Shown here piece after piece: positions 7,402 to 18,502 of a stretch of DNA of 64,000 nucleotides. Position 1 is the stretch's first letter, and every line of letters begins with the position of its first letter. The notes beneath the pieces were generated by a model. The model was not told the DNA's origin, made no database searches, and worked only from the letters and a program-made list of their open reading frames with translations. The DNA is from Neoasaia chiangmaiensis (GTDB lineage: Bacteria > Pseudomonadota > Alphaproteobacteria > Acetobacterales > Acetobacteraceae): NCBI RefSeq assembly GCF_002005465.1, contig NZ_CP014691.1:2886001-2950000 (forward strand), in the 5' to 3' direction. The position numbers were made by a program, and so were the translations under genes.

Positions 7402-9548
7402 GTCACGAAGGGACCGCTGCTCCCGATTTCCTGCCGGCGGCGGCGCCCCTAGCGATGCCGGTGCAGGATCTGCATCGGCCTGCCGAGACATTCGGTCGGG
7501 ATCGCCGGCCGGTGACGTCGCCGCCCCTGCTCTGGGCGCGACGTCTTTTCGTGTTCGGCGGCGCGATCGCGCTGACGCTCTTCGGTGCTTATGAAATGAA
7601 CCGCGTGCTGAACAGCATGGGCGTTTCCACGCTCGGTGTGATCGTTCTGGCGCTGTTCGTCATTCTTGGCGCCTGGATCGCGCTATCGTTCATGTCATGC
7701 CTGGGCGGTTTCTTTTCCCTGATGAGACGTGGCGGCCTTGGGTTGGGTATTCATTGCGATGGTCCGCTGCCAGAGCTGTCGTCGAAGACCGCCGTGTTGA
7801 TGCCCACCTATAACGAGGATCCGGACCGGGTGCTTGTCGGGCTCAGGGCTATCCACGACAGTCTTCGCGCCACGGGGCGTCTTGAGGCGTTCGATTTCTT
7901 TCTGTTGTCGGACACGACTGATCCGGATGTCTGGATCCGGGAAGAGCGCGCCTATTTGGCGTTCCGTGACGCGGTCGACGGGCGCGGTCGGGTTTTCTAT
8001 CGTCGCCGTGCGAAGAACATCGATCGCAAGGCGGGCAATCTGGGTGAATGGGTGCGCAGTTTCGGTGGCGCCTACCAGCAGATGCTCACGCTGGATGCCG
8101 ATAGCGTCATGGACGGCTCGCTTATCGTTCGCGTGGTCGCGGCGATGGAGCGTCACGATGGCGTGGGGCTGATCCAGACGCTTCCGGTGATCGTCGGGGG
8201 GCGCACGCTGTTCGCGCGCATGCAGCAATTCGCCGGGCGAATTTATGGACCGCTGATTGCCCATGGTATTGCGTGGTGGCACGGTTCTGAAGGCAATTAC
8301 TGGGGCCACAATGCCGTTATCCGGACACAGGCTTTCGCGGAGCAGGCGGGGTTGCCCCATCTTTCCGGGCGCAAGCCGTTCGGCGGGCATATTCTGAGCC
8401 ATGATTTCGTCGAGGCGGCGCTGATGCGCCGTGGCGGCTGGGCCATTCATATGGTGCCAGGACTGTTCGGTTCCTATGAGGAAAGTCCGCCATCGCTGAC
8501 GGATGTGGCCATACGCGATCGCCGTTGGTGCCAGGGCAACCTGCAGCATTATAAACTGCTTCTGACGCGGAGCATGGCGTGGGTCAGCCGATTGCACATG
8601 CTGATGGGAATCGGATCCTATATCACGTCACCATTGTGGTTGCTGTTTCTGCTGTTCGGCATTCTGATCTCGCTGCAATCACATTTCTATCGCCCGGAAT
8701 ATTTCGGCGCGACGAAATCGCTCTATCCCCACTGGCCGCAAGTCGATCCCATTCAGGCAAAATACGTGTTCATCGGCACGATGGGTATTTTGCTGGCGCC
8801 GAAACTTCTGGCCTTCATCGCGCTGTGCTTCGACCGCGCGACGATGCGCGGTAGCGGCGGGCCATTCAGACTGGCCGTATCAATCGTTCTTGAGACGATC
8901 CTTGGCGGATTGATTGCGCCGATCGCGATGCTGATCCAAACGTCCGGCGTGATTTCCATTCTGCTCGGACGGGATTCCGGCTGGAATGCACAGAACCGCG
9001 AAGACGGGTTCATATCGCTCAGGGAAGTCGCGCGCGGCTACTGGGTTTATACGGTGATCGGCATCCTGCTGGCGACGGCGGCTTGGGTTGTCTCTGAATC
9101 GCTGTTTCTATGGATGACGCCCGTGCTTATCGGATTGGTCCTTGCCATTCCACTGGCGGCCCTTACGGCCAGCCGGGATGTCGGACTCTGGTTACGTCAC
9201 TGGGGATTGCTGTGCATCGTGGAGGAAACGTCGCCGCCGCCTATCCTTCGTCTAGCCGCCGATAACGAACTGGTTCGGACACAGGCAGCTGCTCATCCGG
9301 AGCAGCTGCCGGACGACGCATTTCACGCGTTGCGTCGCGATCCGGCTCTTCTGGCTGCCCATCGTGCGGTGTTGCCACCCGCCCGGCGTGCCGGCTCGCC
9401 GATCGATGCCAATGTTCTGGTCGGGCTGGTCAAATTGCGTGAAGCCGCCAATGTCGACGCAGCGCTGCGTGTGTTGACCCGCCAGGAGAAAGCGGCCGTT
9501 CTGGCCAACGCGGAAGGCGTGATGTTGGTCGCTGCCCTTCCGGATTGA
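7377..9548 (+). CDS. opgH: Glucans biosynthesis glucosyltransferase OpgH (MdoH)
   Basis: This 723-residue inner-membrane GT2 enzyme polymerises UDP-glucose into the periplasmic glucan backbone and is thought to help pass it across the membrane. Two N-terminal helices lie near residues 54-70 and 86-108. The cytoplasmic catalytic domain shows MPTYNEDP (142-149), DAD (240-242), HDFVEAA (342-348) and the product-binding RDRRWCQGN (380-388). Several C-terminal helices follow. The start at 7377 lies inside opgG. The gene ends 30 bases before a strong bidirectional terminator. Confidence 0.95.
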   Translation: MDVSLDALSHEGTAAPDFLPAAAPLAMPVQDLHRPAETFGRDRRPVTSPPLLWARRLFVFGGAIALTLFGAYEMNRVLNSMGVSTLGVIVLALFVILGAWIALSFMSCLGGFFSLMRRGGLGLGIHCDGPLPELSSKTAVLMPTYNEDPDRVLVGLRAIHDSLRATGRLEAFDFFLLSDTTDPDVWIREERAYLAFRDAVDGRGRVFYRRRAKNIDRKAGNLGEWVRSFGGAYQQMLTLDADSVMDGSLIVRVVAAMERHDGVGLIQTLPVIVGGRTLFARMQQFAGRIYGPLIAHGIAWWHGSEGNYWGHNAVIRTQAFAEQAGLPHLSGRKPFGGHILSHDFVEAALMRRGGWAIHMVPGLFGSYEESPPSLTDVAIRDRRWCQGNLQHYKLLLTRSMAWVSRLHMLMGIGSYITSPLWLLFLLFGILISLQSHFYRPEYFGATKSLYPHWPQVDPIQAKYVFIGTMGILLAPKLLAFIALCFDRATMRGSGGPFRLAVSIVLETILGGLIAPIAMLIQTSGVISILLGRDSGWNAQNREDGFISLREVARGYWVYTVIGILLATAAWVVSESLFLWMTPVLIGLVLAIPLAALTASRDVGLWLRHWGLLCIVEETSPPPILRLAADNELVRTQAAAHPEQLPDDAFHALRRDPALLAAHRAVLPPARRAGSPIDANVLVGLVKLREAANVDAALRVLTRQEKAAVLANAEGVMLVAALPD

Positions 9549-9575
9549 TATCGGATTGGATGCAAGCGATATGAA

Positions 9576-9610
9576 TAAAAAAGGGCGTCCCGAAGGACGC
9601 CCTTTTTTAT
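9576..9610. terminator. Bidirectional rho-independent terminator after opgH
   Basis: GGGCGTCC (9583-9590), loop CGAA and GGACGCCC (9595-9602) form an eight-pair stem flanked by an A run on the left and six Ts at 9603-9608. It can stop transcripts from opgH and from the convergent DUF2501 gene. Confidence 0.92.
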
Positions 9611-9628
9611 TGTGGTCTTCCGTAAGAC

Positions 9629-10186
9629 TTACGGTCCACCGAGCGACTTCGAATTGACGCCGGTCAATGTCTGACCCTTTTTGGTCAGATCACTGCACAG
9701 CTTGGTGGCATGCGTCTTGTCCAGCGTCGAGATGTCGAACGGCGTGGAAGACGCGGTTTGCAAAAGGCCCTTGCCGCCCAACGAATAATACTGGTCAGAC
9801 TTCACATCGGGACGCTTCGCGAGCTGGCGACCGATGACGCGTGTTGTCGTGCCGTAGCCATATTGATGGCGCACGCAATAGCTGAGAAGACCAGCAACAT
9901 TACCGTCCTTCGCGGCATCGATGGACGGCAGGCCGTCTTCACCCAGCGTGCCCGGCGTGGCGGCGGTGGAAACACCATTTATGCCCTGAACCACCTGGCC
10001 GCCATGCGCGAGCGCCGTCTGGGGAGGGATGTTGGTGCCGGCCGGAATAGTCGGCGCGCCATTGGCGGCCGGTGCGGTTGCGACCGGCGCATCGACGGAC
10101 TGCGCCTGTGCTGAAGCAAATACTGGAACAGTTGCTGACATCAGGCCTGCCAGAGCGGTAAGGCCGATGTATTGACGAGCGAACAT
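9629..10186 (-). CDS. DUF2501-like secreted protein (copy 1)
   Basis: This 185-residue exported protein has a Sec signal peptide (residues 1 to about 28, ending ASAQA) and a low-complexity Ala/Pro/Thr linker. The C-terminal block carries GNVAGLLSYC, GGKGLLQT and a second Cys in KLCSDL. These blocks match the other DUF2501 protein in this window (18503-18955, with GNVAGVLGYC, GLIQT and KVCNMV). They also resemble Escherichia coli YjjA, whose function is unknown. The two conserved Cys may form a disulphide. AGAGG lies upstream of the ATG. Family membership is inferred from these blocks. Confidence 0.7.
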   Translation of the reverse strand: MFARQYIGLTALAGLMSATVPVFASAQAQSVDAPVATAPAANGAPTIPAGTNIPPQTALAHGGQVVQGINGVSTAATPGTLGEDGLPSIDAAKDGNVAGLLSYCVRHQYGYGTTTRVIGRQLAKRPDVKSDQYYSLGGKGLLQTASSTPFDISTLDKTHATKLCSDLTKKGQTLTGVNSKSLGGP

Positions 10187-10450
10187 AGGAGTAAGCCTCT
10201 ATATTTCCATGCGGGCCGATATCTCCAATGGAGGAGGAGAGCCCGCTTCGGTTTTCTTTTCATTAGCGACTGTGTGTCGCACCATGTCATAACTGTCGAA
10301 GCCGCTTCGGGTTTCTTTCCGGGAGCGCCCGAATATGATCGAGAGATCGTGTGGTATATGCGGCGCGCCGGAAATGCCACACGCATCGCATTGAGTTTTC
10401 GGCCCTTCTGCTGCACACAGAATGCGCAAATTTCGTTGGAAGATGGTTCT

Positions 10451-12541
10451 ATGATGCAAGCACCGCGTCCTCGCCGCGACTCTCGTGCAATCACGCAACT
10501 GGGACGCACCCGGCACGATGATTTTGCCTGGATGAAGGATGAGAACTGGCAGCAGGTTCTGCGCGATCCCGGCATTCTGCGTGCCGACATCGCCGCGCAT
10601 CTCCGGGAGGAGAACGCCTATGCCGAAGCGGTTCTGACCGATATCGAGCCGCTGCGTGCGGCATTGGTGAAGGAGATGATCGGCCGTATTCCCCCGGCGG
10701 AGGAATCCGTGCCTGTGCCGGATGGCGCCTGGGAATATTATGCCCGCTATGCCGATGGCGCGCAGCATCCGCTCCATGCGCGCCGTCCCCGTGGTGGTGG
10801 CGAGGAAACGGTGTTGCTGGACGTGGATGCGCTTGCGAAGCAGCATCCCTATTATGCGCTGGGCGGTGCGGCGCATTCGGATGACCATGCGCTTTATGTC
10901 TATGCCGAAGACGTGCAGGGCTCGGAAGTCTATCGCATACAGGTCAAGGATCTGGCGAGTGGCGCGCTGTGTGCGCCACCGGTCGAAAGTACCACCGGTG
11001 CGTTTGCGATATCGCCGGACAGTCAATGGCTGTTCTGGACGTATCGCGATGACAACGGGCGTCCGTCACGTATCTATCGCCGCCCGATCCGTGGCGGCGA
11101 GGACGTTCTGGTTTTCGACGAACCGGATGCGGGTTTTTTTCTGCATATTGGTGTGAGCGCATCGCGGAAGTGGGTTGTGATCGAACGCGGCGATCACGAC
11201 ACGAACGAAACGCTTCTTATTCCCGCGGCCGATATCACGGCGCCGCCGGTGACAGCCGCGCCGCTGGTGCGAGGAGAGCGATATAGCCTCACGCACTGGA
11301 ACGACCGCTTCATCATCCTGACGAACACGCAGGGTGCCGTCGATTTCCAGTTGATGTGGACACCCGCCAATGCGACCGACCGCGTGCATTGGCGGTCGTT
11401 CGTGCCGCATGAGGCCGGTCGGTATTTGGTGGGCGCGAGCGCCTGCGAGAATTATCTGGCCTGGGCGGAGCGCCGGGACGGCAATGTGACCATACAGATC
11501 GTGCCGCGTGGCGTGCAGGGGAATGTGCGCGAGCAGGCGACGACGATTGCGGTGGACGAGCCCGCTTTCGACCTGACCATGCTGGGCGCGCTCGAATATG
11601 GCGGCGATGTCCTGCGCTATATCTATGAATCGCCGACGACGCCGGCGCATTGGTACGATTACGACATGGCGACGCATCAGCGCGTGTTGCGCAAGGTGCG
11701 GGAGGTGCCCTCCGGCCACGATGCCTCACAATATGTCGTGCAGCGTCTTTTCGCCGTGGCGGCGGATGGCGCGGCGGTACCGATCACGGCATTGATGCGG
11801 CATGACACGTCACTCGACGGCTCGGCCCCCATGCTGCTCTACGGGTATGGGTCGTATGGCATCGCCATGGATGCCGGTTTTTCCACCACAGCATTCAGTC
11901 TGGTCGATCGTGGATGGGTTTATGCGATTGCCCATGTGCGTGGCGGTTCGGAAAAAGGCTGGAACTGGTTCCTGGAAGGACGTGGGCAGCATAAGCCCAA
12001 CACTTTCACGGATTTCATCGCCTGCGCGAAGCACCTGATTGCCGCCGGCTATGGACGGTCGGGGCGCATCGTGGCGCATGGCGGCTCGGCTGGCGGGTTG
12101 CTGATGGGGGCTGTGGCCAATCTCGCACCAGAGTTGTTTGCGGGGATCGCGGCGCAGGTGCCGTTTGTGGACATGCTCAATACGATGTCCGACGTCACGC
12201 TGCCCCTGACTCCTCCGGAGTGGCCGGAATGGGGTAATCCGCTCGAAGACGAGGAAGCCTACGATCTGATCGAAGGCTATTCGCCCTACGACAACATCGG
12301 CGCGAAGGACTATCCACCGATTCTGGCGATGGGTGGGCTTTCCGATCCCCGCGTGACGTATTGGGAGCCCGCGAAATGGATCGCCAAGCTCCGCACCGTG
12401 GCATCCGGCGGGCCGTTCCTGTGCCGCATCAATATGGAGGCGGGACATGGTGGCTCATCGGGGCGATTCAAGCGGCTGGAGGAAGTGGCCCTCGTGCAGG
12501 CCTTCGCGATCTGGGCCGTGGCGAGGGTGAACGGCGGCTAG
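10451..12541 (+). CDS. ptrB: Oligopeptidase B (prolyl oligopeptidase family S9A)
   Basis: This 696-residue serine peptidase cleaves short peptides after basic residues. An N-terminal beta-propeller is followed by an alpha/beta-hydrolase domain. The catalytic residues are Ser546 (HGGSAGG), Asp632 (GLSDPRV) and His666 (EAGHGG). The sequence GYGSYGIAMDAGF before the Ser is typical of oligopeptidase B. No signal peptide is seen, so it is probably cytosolic. I chose ATG 10451 because GGAAG sits eight bases upstream; the open frame extends 93 codons further without similarity. It converges on the gene at 12538 with a four-base overlap. Confidence 0.92.
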   Translation: MMQAPRPRRDSRAITQLGRTRHDDFAWMKDENWQQVLRDPGILRADIAAHLREENAYAEAVLTDIEPLRAALVKEMIGRIPPAEESVPVPDGAWEYYARYADGAQHPLHARRPRGGGEETVLLDVDALAKQHPYYALGGAAHSDDHALYVYAEDVQGSEVYRIQVKDLASGALCAPPVESTTGAFAISPDSQWLFWTYRDDNGRPSRIYRRPIRGGEDVLVFDEPDAGFFLHIGVSASRKWVVIERGDHDTNETLLIPAADITAPPVTAAPLVRGERYSLTHWNDRFIILTNTQGAVDFQLMWTPANATDRVHWRSFVPHEAGRYLVGASACENYLAWAERRDGNVTIQIVPRGVQGNVREQATTIAVDEPAFDLTMLGALEYGGDVLRYIYESPTTPAHWYDYDMATHQRVLRKVREVPSGHDASQYVVQRLFAVAADGAAVPITALMRHDTSLDGSAPMLLYGYGSYGIAMDAGFSTTAFSLVDRGWVYAIAHVRGGSEKGWNWFLEGRGQHKPNTFTDFIACAKHLIAAGYGRSGRIVAHGGSAGGLLMGAVANLAPELFAGIAAQVPFVDMLNTMSDVTLPLTPPEWPEWGNPLEDEEAYDLIEGYSPYDNIGAKDYPPILAMGGLSDPRVTYWEPAKWIAKLRTVASGGPFLCRINMEAGHGGSSGRFKRLEEVALVQAFAIWAVARVNGG

Positions 12542-12939
12542 GGCTGCGCGTGGATGGCCGCGCAGGCGGGCGGCAGCTTCGGCAGCTTGCCACTGCTTGT
12601 GCGGCAGAGGGTGCGGGCGTCGGCCCCGCATATCTGCGTGGCGTCCTCGTAATCGGATTCCAGCACGTCGCGCGCAACGGCGAGGTCCTGATCCTTGCTG
12701 CGCGCTTCGTCCGTTGCGACGATATCCTGCGTCTTGTGCAGCTCTTTCAGGGCATCCACGCAGGCATCGCTCGCACTGGAGGGGTCCTGTTGCAGAACCT
12801 GCAAGACCTTGTTGAGTGCGATCGCCGCCTCGTTATTGGCAGGTGACGCGCTGGCCTCATCATCGTCGGCGCGTGCGACGGAGGGCATGGCAAGCGTGAC
12901 GGCCAGAAGGGCGACGGCAGGAAGAGCGCAGCGGTTCAT
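12538..12939 (-). CDS. Small exported protein of unknown function
   Basis: This 133-residue protein has a clear Sec signal peptide (ALPAVALLAVTLAMPSVARA, cleavage near residue 24). The mature part is an acidic helical domain with four Cys (ACVDAL, ICGADARTLC and PACAAI), suggesting disulphides in the periplasm. I do not recognise a family. It is convergent with oligopeptidase B and divergent from rpmJ. Codon use matches its neighbours, so it is probably a real lineage-specific gene. Confidence 0.6.
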   Translation of the reverse strand: MNRCALPAVALLAVTLAMPSVARADDDEASASPANNEAAIALNKVLQVLQQDPSSASDACVDALKELHKTQDIVATDEARSKDQDLAVARDVLESDYEDATQICGADARTLCRTSSGKLPKLPPACAAIHAQP

Positions 12940-13029
12940 GGCGCGAAGGTTAGTCGGCTTTCATGCCGATGCCTACTGCATCCCGGGCACCATTGTGCAT
13001 TTGAAAACATTCATTACGCGCAAGGATGG

Positions 13030-13058
13030 TTGACTCACGCGGATGGTCTTTGTATGCC
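13030..13058 (+). promoter_or_regulatory. Putative sigma-70-type promoter for rpmJ
   Basis: TTGACT at 13030-13035 and TATGCC at 13053-13058 are separated by 17 bases and lie about 75 bases before the rpmJ start. The -35 box matches the consensus at five of six positions and the -10 box at three to four. It is the best promoter candidate in this divergent gap. Confidence 0.5.
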
Positions 13059-13069
13059 CACGACCTCTC

Positions 13070-13086
13070 GCGGGCGTGACGCCCGC
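13070..13086 (+). promoter_or_regulatory. Hairpin in the rpmJ leader
   Basis: GCGGGC (13070-13075), loop GTGAC and GCCCGC (13081-13086) form a six-pair stem followed by TCCGATTTT. It lies in the leader between the putative promoter and rpmJ. It could be a weak attenuator or a processing element. Its role is unknown. Confidence 0.4.
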
Positions 13087-13132
13087 TCCGATTTTGACCG
13101 TGGCGTTATGCCCACCCTGGGAAGCGAAGCAC

Positions 13133-13258
13133 ATGAAGATCCGCAACAGCCTGAAATCCGCCAAGGTCCGTGACAAGGACTGCCGCGTCGTGCGCCGTCA
13201 CGGTCGCGTTTACGTTATCAACAAGAAGAACCCGCGCATGAAGGCCCGCCAGGGCTAA
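13133..13258 (+). CDS. rpmJ: 50S ribosomal protein L36
   Basis: The 41-residue protein begins [17 protein letters not shown] and ends [12 protein letters not shown], matching bacterial L36 of the short alphaproteobacterial type. Only one Cys remains of the usual zinc-binding set, so this is the zinc-independent form. The gene stands alone, not in the spc operon, as is common in alphaproteobacteria. The start at 13133 is fixed by the family length. Confidence 0.95.
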   Translation: MKIRNSLKSAKVRDKDCRVVRRHGRVYVINKKNPRMKARQG

Positions 13259-13270
13259 TTCTGCCACGTA

Positions 13271-13942
13271 ATGCGACCTTTCAAGCGCCAAAAGCGCATG
13301 GTCGATAGCGTGATGCGTTCGCCGTGGAGGCCGGCCCCGCTTGTTGCGGGGGCGGCCTTCGCTGTTTTTGCGGCATCTCCCGGCATGGCGGCGCCGATGC
13401 CTCATGCGCCGGTCCAGGCGGTTCCGGCGATGCCGACGAAACCGGCGGAGCCGAAGGCCAAACGCGATCCCCTGAAGGATACGGTAGCGGCACTGCGGCA
13501 TGCGTCCAGCACTGCCGAGGCGCGATCGCTGGAAGAGCACGCCGAAACGCTCCGGCAGCGGCATCTGGCGCCGGATGTTCTGCTGCTGCTCAAGCATGCG
13601 AATGCGGCGCTGGAAAAGCACGATTTCCAGACTGCCGCGCGTGATCTCGGCGATGCGCTGACGTTGCAGTCCGACCAGCCGATCCTGCGACGCCAGCGCG
13701 CGCAGGTTCGTTATGCGGCGGGTGATTTCGAGGGGGCGATCAGCGATCTGGCCGTGGCATTGCAAGGCGATCCGGACGACGTAAAAGCCTGGCAGATGCT
13801 TTCGGCAATCGAACATGAGCGGCATGATTACAAGGCCGCTGTCACGGCCTTCGATCATGTCCTGACGCTCGATCCGAAAGTGGCGAATGGCGCGGGGCAG
13901 AAGCGGCGGCTGGAGACCGAACGGGACGGGCAACCGACCTGA
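13271..13942 (+). CDS. Exported TPR-repeat protein
   Basis: This 223-residue protein has an N-terminal hydrophobic export signal (about residues 22-41, ending GMAA) and a Pro/Ala-rich linker. At least three TPR-like helical pairs follow, such as NAALEKHDFQTAARDLGDAL, VRYAAGDFEGAISDLAVAL and ERHDYKAAVTAFDHVLTLDP. TPR domains mediate protein contacts, so a periplasmic scaffolding role is likely but the partner is unknown. No strong ribosome binding site marks the ATG at 13271; ATGs at 13298 and 13313 are alternatives. It begins 12 bases after rpmJ and may share its transcript. Confidence 0.7.
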   Translation: MRPFKRQKRMVDSVMRSPWRPAPLVAGAAFAVFAASPGMAAPMPHAPVQAVPAMPTKPAEPKAKRDPLKDTVAALRHASSTAEARSLEEHAETLRQRHLAPDVLLLLKHANAALEKHDFQTAARDLGDALTLQSDQPILRRQRAQVRYAAGDFEGAISDLAVALQGDPDDVKAWQMLSAIEHERHDYKAAVTAFDHVLTLDPKVANGAGQKRRLETERDGQPT

Positions 13943-14005
13943 CGTGCAACCGTGGTTGCCGGGCATTCGTTGAACAGGTGTAGGTTTAGGGTAGGAGAAC
14001 CAGTG

Positions 14006-14224
14006 ATGTTTGGATGTAAGAAAAAGGCGGACAATGCCGTCGCGACCGAAAGCAAGGGCTGTTCGGTTCCGGGCGCGAAGCAGGCGGGCATGATCGGTCT
14101 GACGGCGCTGGCCACGATCGGCCCGAAGAAGGTCCGGCCCCATGTGCAGAATATTCTCGCGGTGATCGCCATTGCCTCCCTGATCCGGCAGATCATCCGG
14201 CGTGGTAAGGGGCAGGAGGCCTGA
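14006..14224 (+). CDS. Small conserved-looking protein with one membrane helix
   Basis: This 72-residue product begins MFGCKKKADN and contains two Cys in its first 20 residues. One hydrophobic segment (about 49-59, NILAVIAIASL) is followed by a basic stretch RQIIRRGKG. AGGAG lies seven bases before the ATG, a strong translational signal. I do not recognise the family. It sits between the TPR gene and a strong terminator. Confidence 0.55.
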   Translation: MFGCKKKADNAVATESKGCSVPGAKQAGMIGLTALATIGPKKVRPHVQNILAVIAIASLIRQIIRRGKGQEA

Positions 14225-14291
14225 CGTCGGCTTTTTTGCTGAAAAGATGGTGGCGGGAGATGTTTTTCGCCGCCAGTTGAGGCTAGGTTTC

Positions 14292-14318
14292 ACGCGGCGT
14301 CATGCCGCGTTTTTTTTT
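14292..14318 (+). terminator. Rho-independent terminator before the aminotransferase pair
   Basis: ACGCGGC (14292-14298), loop GTCAT and GCCGCGT (14304-14310) form a seven-pair stem followed by eight Ts. It lies 67 bases after the small gene and just before the aminotransferase start, separating the two transcription units. Confidence 0.9.
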
Positions 14319-14333
14319 ATGCTTACAGGTTGA

Positions 14334-16744
<2,411 letters not shown>

Positions 16745-16783
16745 GACTGGACGGCACGGCGTCCGAATGCGACCATCGGGATC

Positions 16784-18466
16784 ATGACGAACGCTATTCC
16801 ATCCTTCAACGATCTCTCATTCGACCGCCCCAGCCGGGAGTCGCTTGCCGCCGATTACGCCGCTGTCGCGACATATCTCGATGCCGACGACTGGGATGGG
16901 GCGCTGGCGGCGTTCGACGATGCGCGCCGGCGTTTCGAATCCTGGGCGTCGCTCGTCCATCTTCAGTTCTCCCGCCACACTACCGATGAGCGGGCCAAGA
17001 CGGATCGGGATTATGCCGATGCCCTGGCACCGGTCGCCACCGGGCATGAGGTCACGATCAAGCGCCGGTTGCTGGAAAACAGGGCGCGTCTGGAATCCTC
17101 TGTAGGGTCTTATGTGGCGGCGTTATGGGAAGCGGATATCACCACCTTCGACCCGCGTATTGCCGCCGATCTTGAAAAGGAAGCGAAGCTGAGCGGCGAT
17201 TATACCGCGCTGCTGGCATCGGCGAAAATCGAGTTCGACGGCAAAACGCTTAATCTGGCGGGGCTGGTGCCCTATCAGCAATCGCTCGACCGGGAGACGC
17301 GACATCTGGCCGAACAGGCGCGCTGGGCGTTTTTCGCGCAGCATGGTCCCGCACTCGATGCCCTGTTCAGCGAACTGGTGACGCTGCGGACGAATATGGC
17401 GAAGACGCTGGGTTTCGACAGTTATACAGCGCTTGGTTACCGCCGCATGCGGCGAACGGATTACGGGCCGAACGAGGTCGCCGCGTTCCGCGATCGTATC
17501 GCCACCCATGTGACGCCGCTGGTGAACGCGCTGCTGGAAAGGCGTGCGTTGGAGGCCGGTTGGGATGGCATCAAGGCATGGGACGAAGCGCTGATCGATC
17601 CGCAAGGCAACCCGCATCCGGCAGGCGATCACGATCTGCTGCTTGCCCGGGCGCAGGCGATGTTCGACGCCTTCGATCCTGATGGCGACATGGGGCCGTT
17701 CTTCGCCGGAATGGTGCGTGACGGATATCTCGATCTGAAGAACCGCGAGGGAAAGGCTGGCGGCGGCTTCTGCACGTCGTTTCCGACGGTCGGCATGCCG
17801 TTCATTTTCGCGAATTTCAATGGCACGCATAACGATATCGGCGTGTTCACGCATGAAATGGGTCATGCGTATCAGAACTGGAAAAGCCGGGGCCTCAAGC
17901 CGATCGACGTGCTATGGCCAACCATGGATGGCGCGGAAATCCATTCGATGGGGCTGGAATTCCTGACCTGGCCGCAGATCGACGGCCTAGTCGAGGAGGG
18001 TGCGGGCGAGCGTTACCGTCGCATGCATCTGATCGATAGCCTGTCCTTCCTGCCTTACGGTGCCTGTGTCGATCACTTCCAGCATGAAATCTATGCGAAA
18101 CCGGACATGACGCCGGAGGAGCGGCATCAGACGTGGCAGCGTCTGGAAAAGCGCTATCTACCATGGCGGGACTGGGGCGATCTGGACTATCCGGCGCAAG
18201 GCGGCCGATGGCAGGCGCAGATGCATATCTATCGTGCGCCGTTCTATTACATCGACTACACCCTCGCGCTGTGTTGCGCGATGCAGCTCTGGCTGGGTAG
18301 CCGGGTGGACCCGCAGGGTACGCTGGAAATTTATAAGGCGCTTTGTGCGGCGGGAGGCAGCAGGCCTTTCACGGCCCTGGTTGCCGAAGCCGGGCTGGTA
18401 TCGCCGTTCGAAACGGATGCACTGGCCGAGGTCGTGCATGAAGCCGAGCAGGTTCTGCTCGGCTAA
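16784..18466 (+). CDS. pepF: M3-family oligoendopeptidase (PepF type)
   Basis: This 560-residue zinc metallopeptidase cleaves oligopeptides in the cytosol. The zinc motif HEMGHAYQNW places His357, Glu358 and His361, and Glu385 in the GAEIHSMG segment is the third ligand. Family context includes GGGFCTSFPTVGMPFIFANF before the site and a C-terminal FYYIDYTLA. The length is near the norm for the family. No strong ribosome binding site is apparent before ATG 16784. It follows the aminotransferase pair by 39 bases and may be cotranscribed, joining peptide turnover with amino-group transfer. Confidence 0.88.
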   Translation: MTNAIPSFNDLSFDRPSRESLAADYAAVATYLDADDWDGALAAFDDARRRFESWASLVHLQFSRHTTDERAKTDRDYADALAPVATGHEVTIKRRLLENRARLESSVGSYVAALWEADITTFDPRIAADLEKEAKLSGDYTALLASAKIEFDGKTLNLAGLVPYQQSLDRETRHLAEQARWAFFAQHGPALDALFSELVTLRTNMAKTLGFDSYTALGYRRMRRTDYGPNEVAAFRDRIATHVTPLVNALLERRALEAGWDGIKAWDEALIDPQGNPHPAGDHDLLLARAQAMFDAFDPDGDMGPFFAGMVRDGYLDLKNREGKAGGGFCTSFPTVGMPFIFANFNGTHNDIGVFTHEMGHAYQNWKSRGLKPIDVLWPTMDGAEIHSMGLEFLTWPQIDGLVEEGAGERYRRMHLIDSLSFLPYGACVDHFQHEIYAKPDMTPEERHQTWQRLEKRYLPWRDWGDLDYPAQGGRWQAQMHIYRAPFYYIDYTLALCCAMQLWLGSRVDPQGTLEIYKALCAAGGSRPFTALVAEAGLVSPFETDALAEVVHEAEQVLLG

Positions 18467-18502
18467 TAAGGCACGCTGCAAGGGTGCTGGCTGGAGGGGC
18501 AA

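Noticed and set aside
10172-10450. Longer N-terminus of oligopeptidase B from 10172
   Set aside because: No similarity and it would overlap the divergent DUF2501 start; the ATG at 10451 has a good ribosome binding site.
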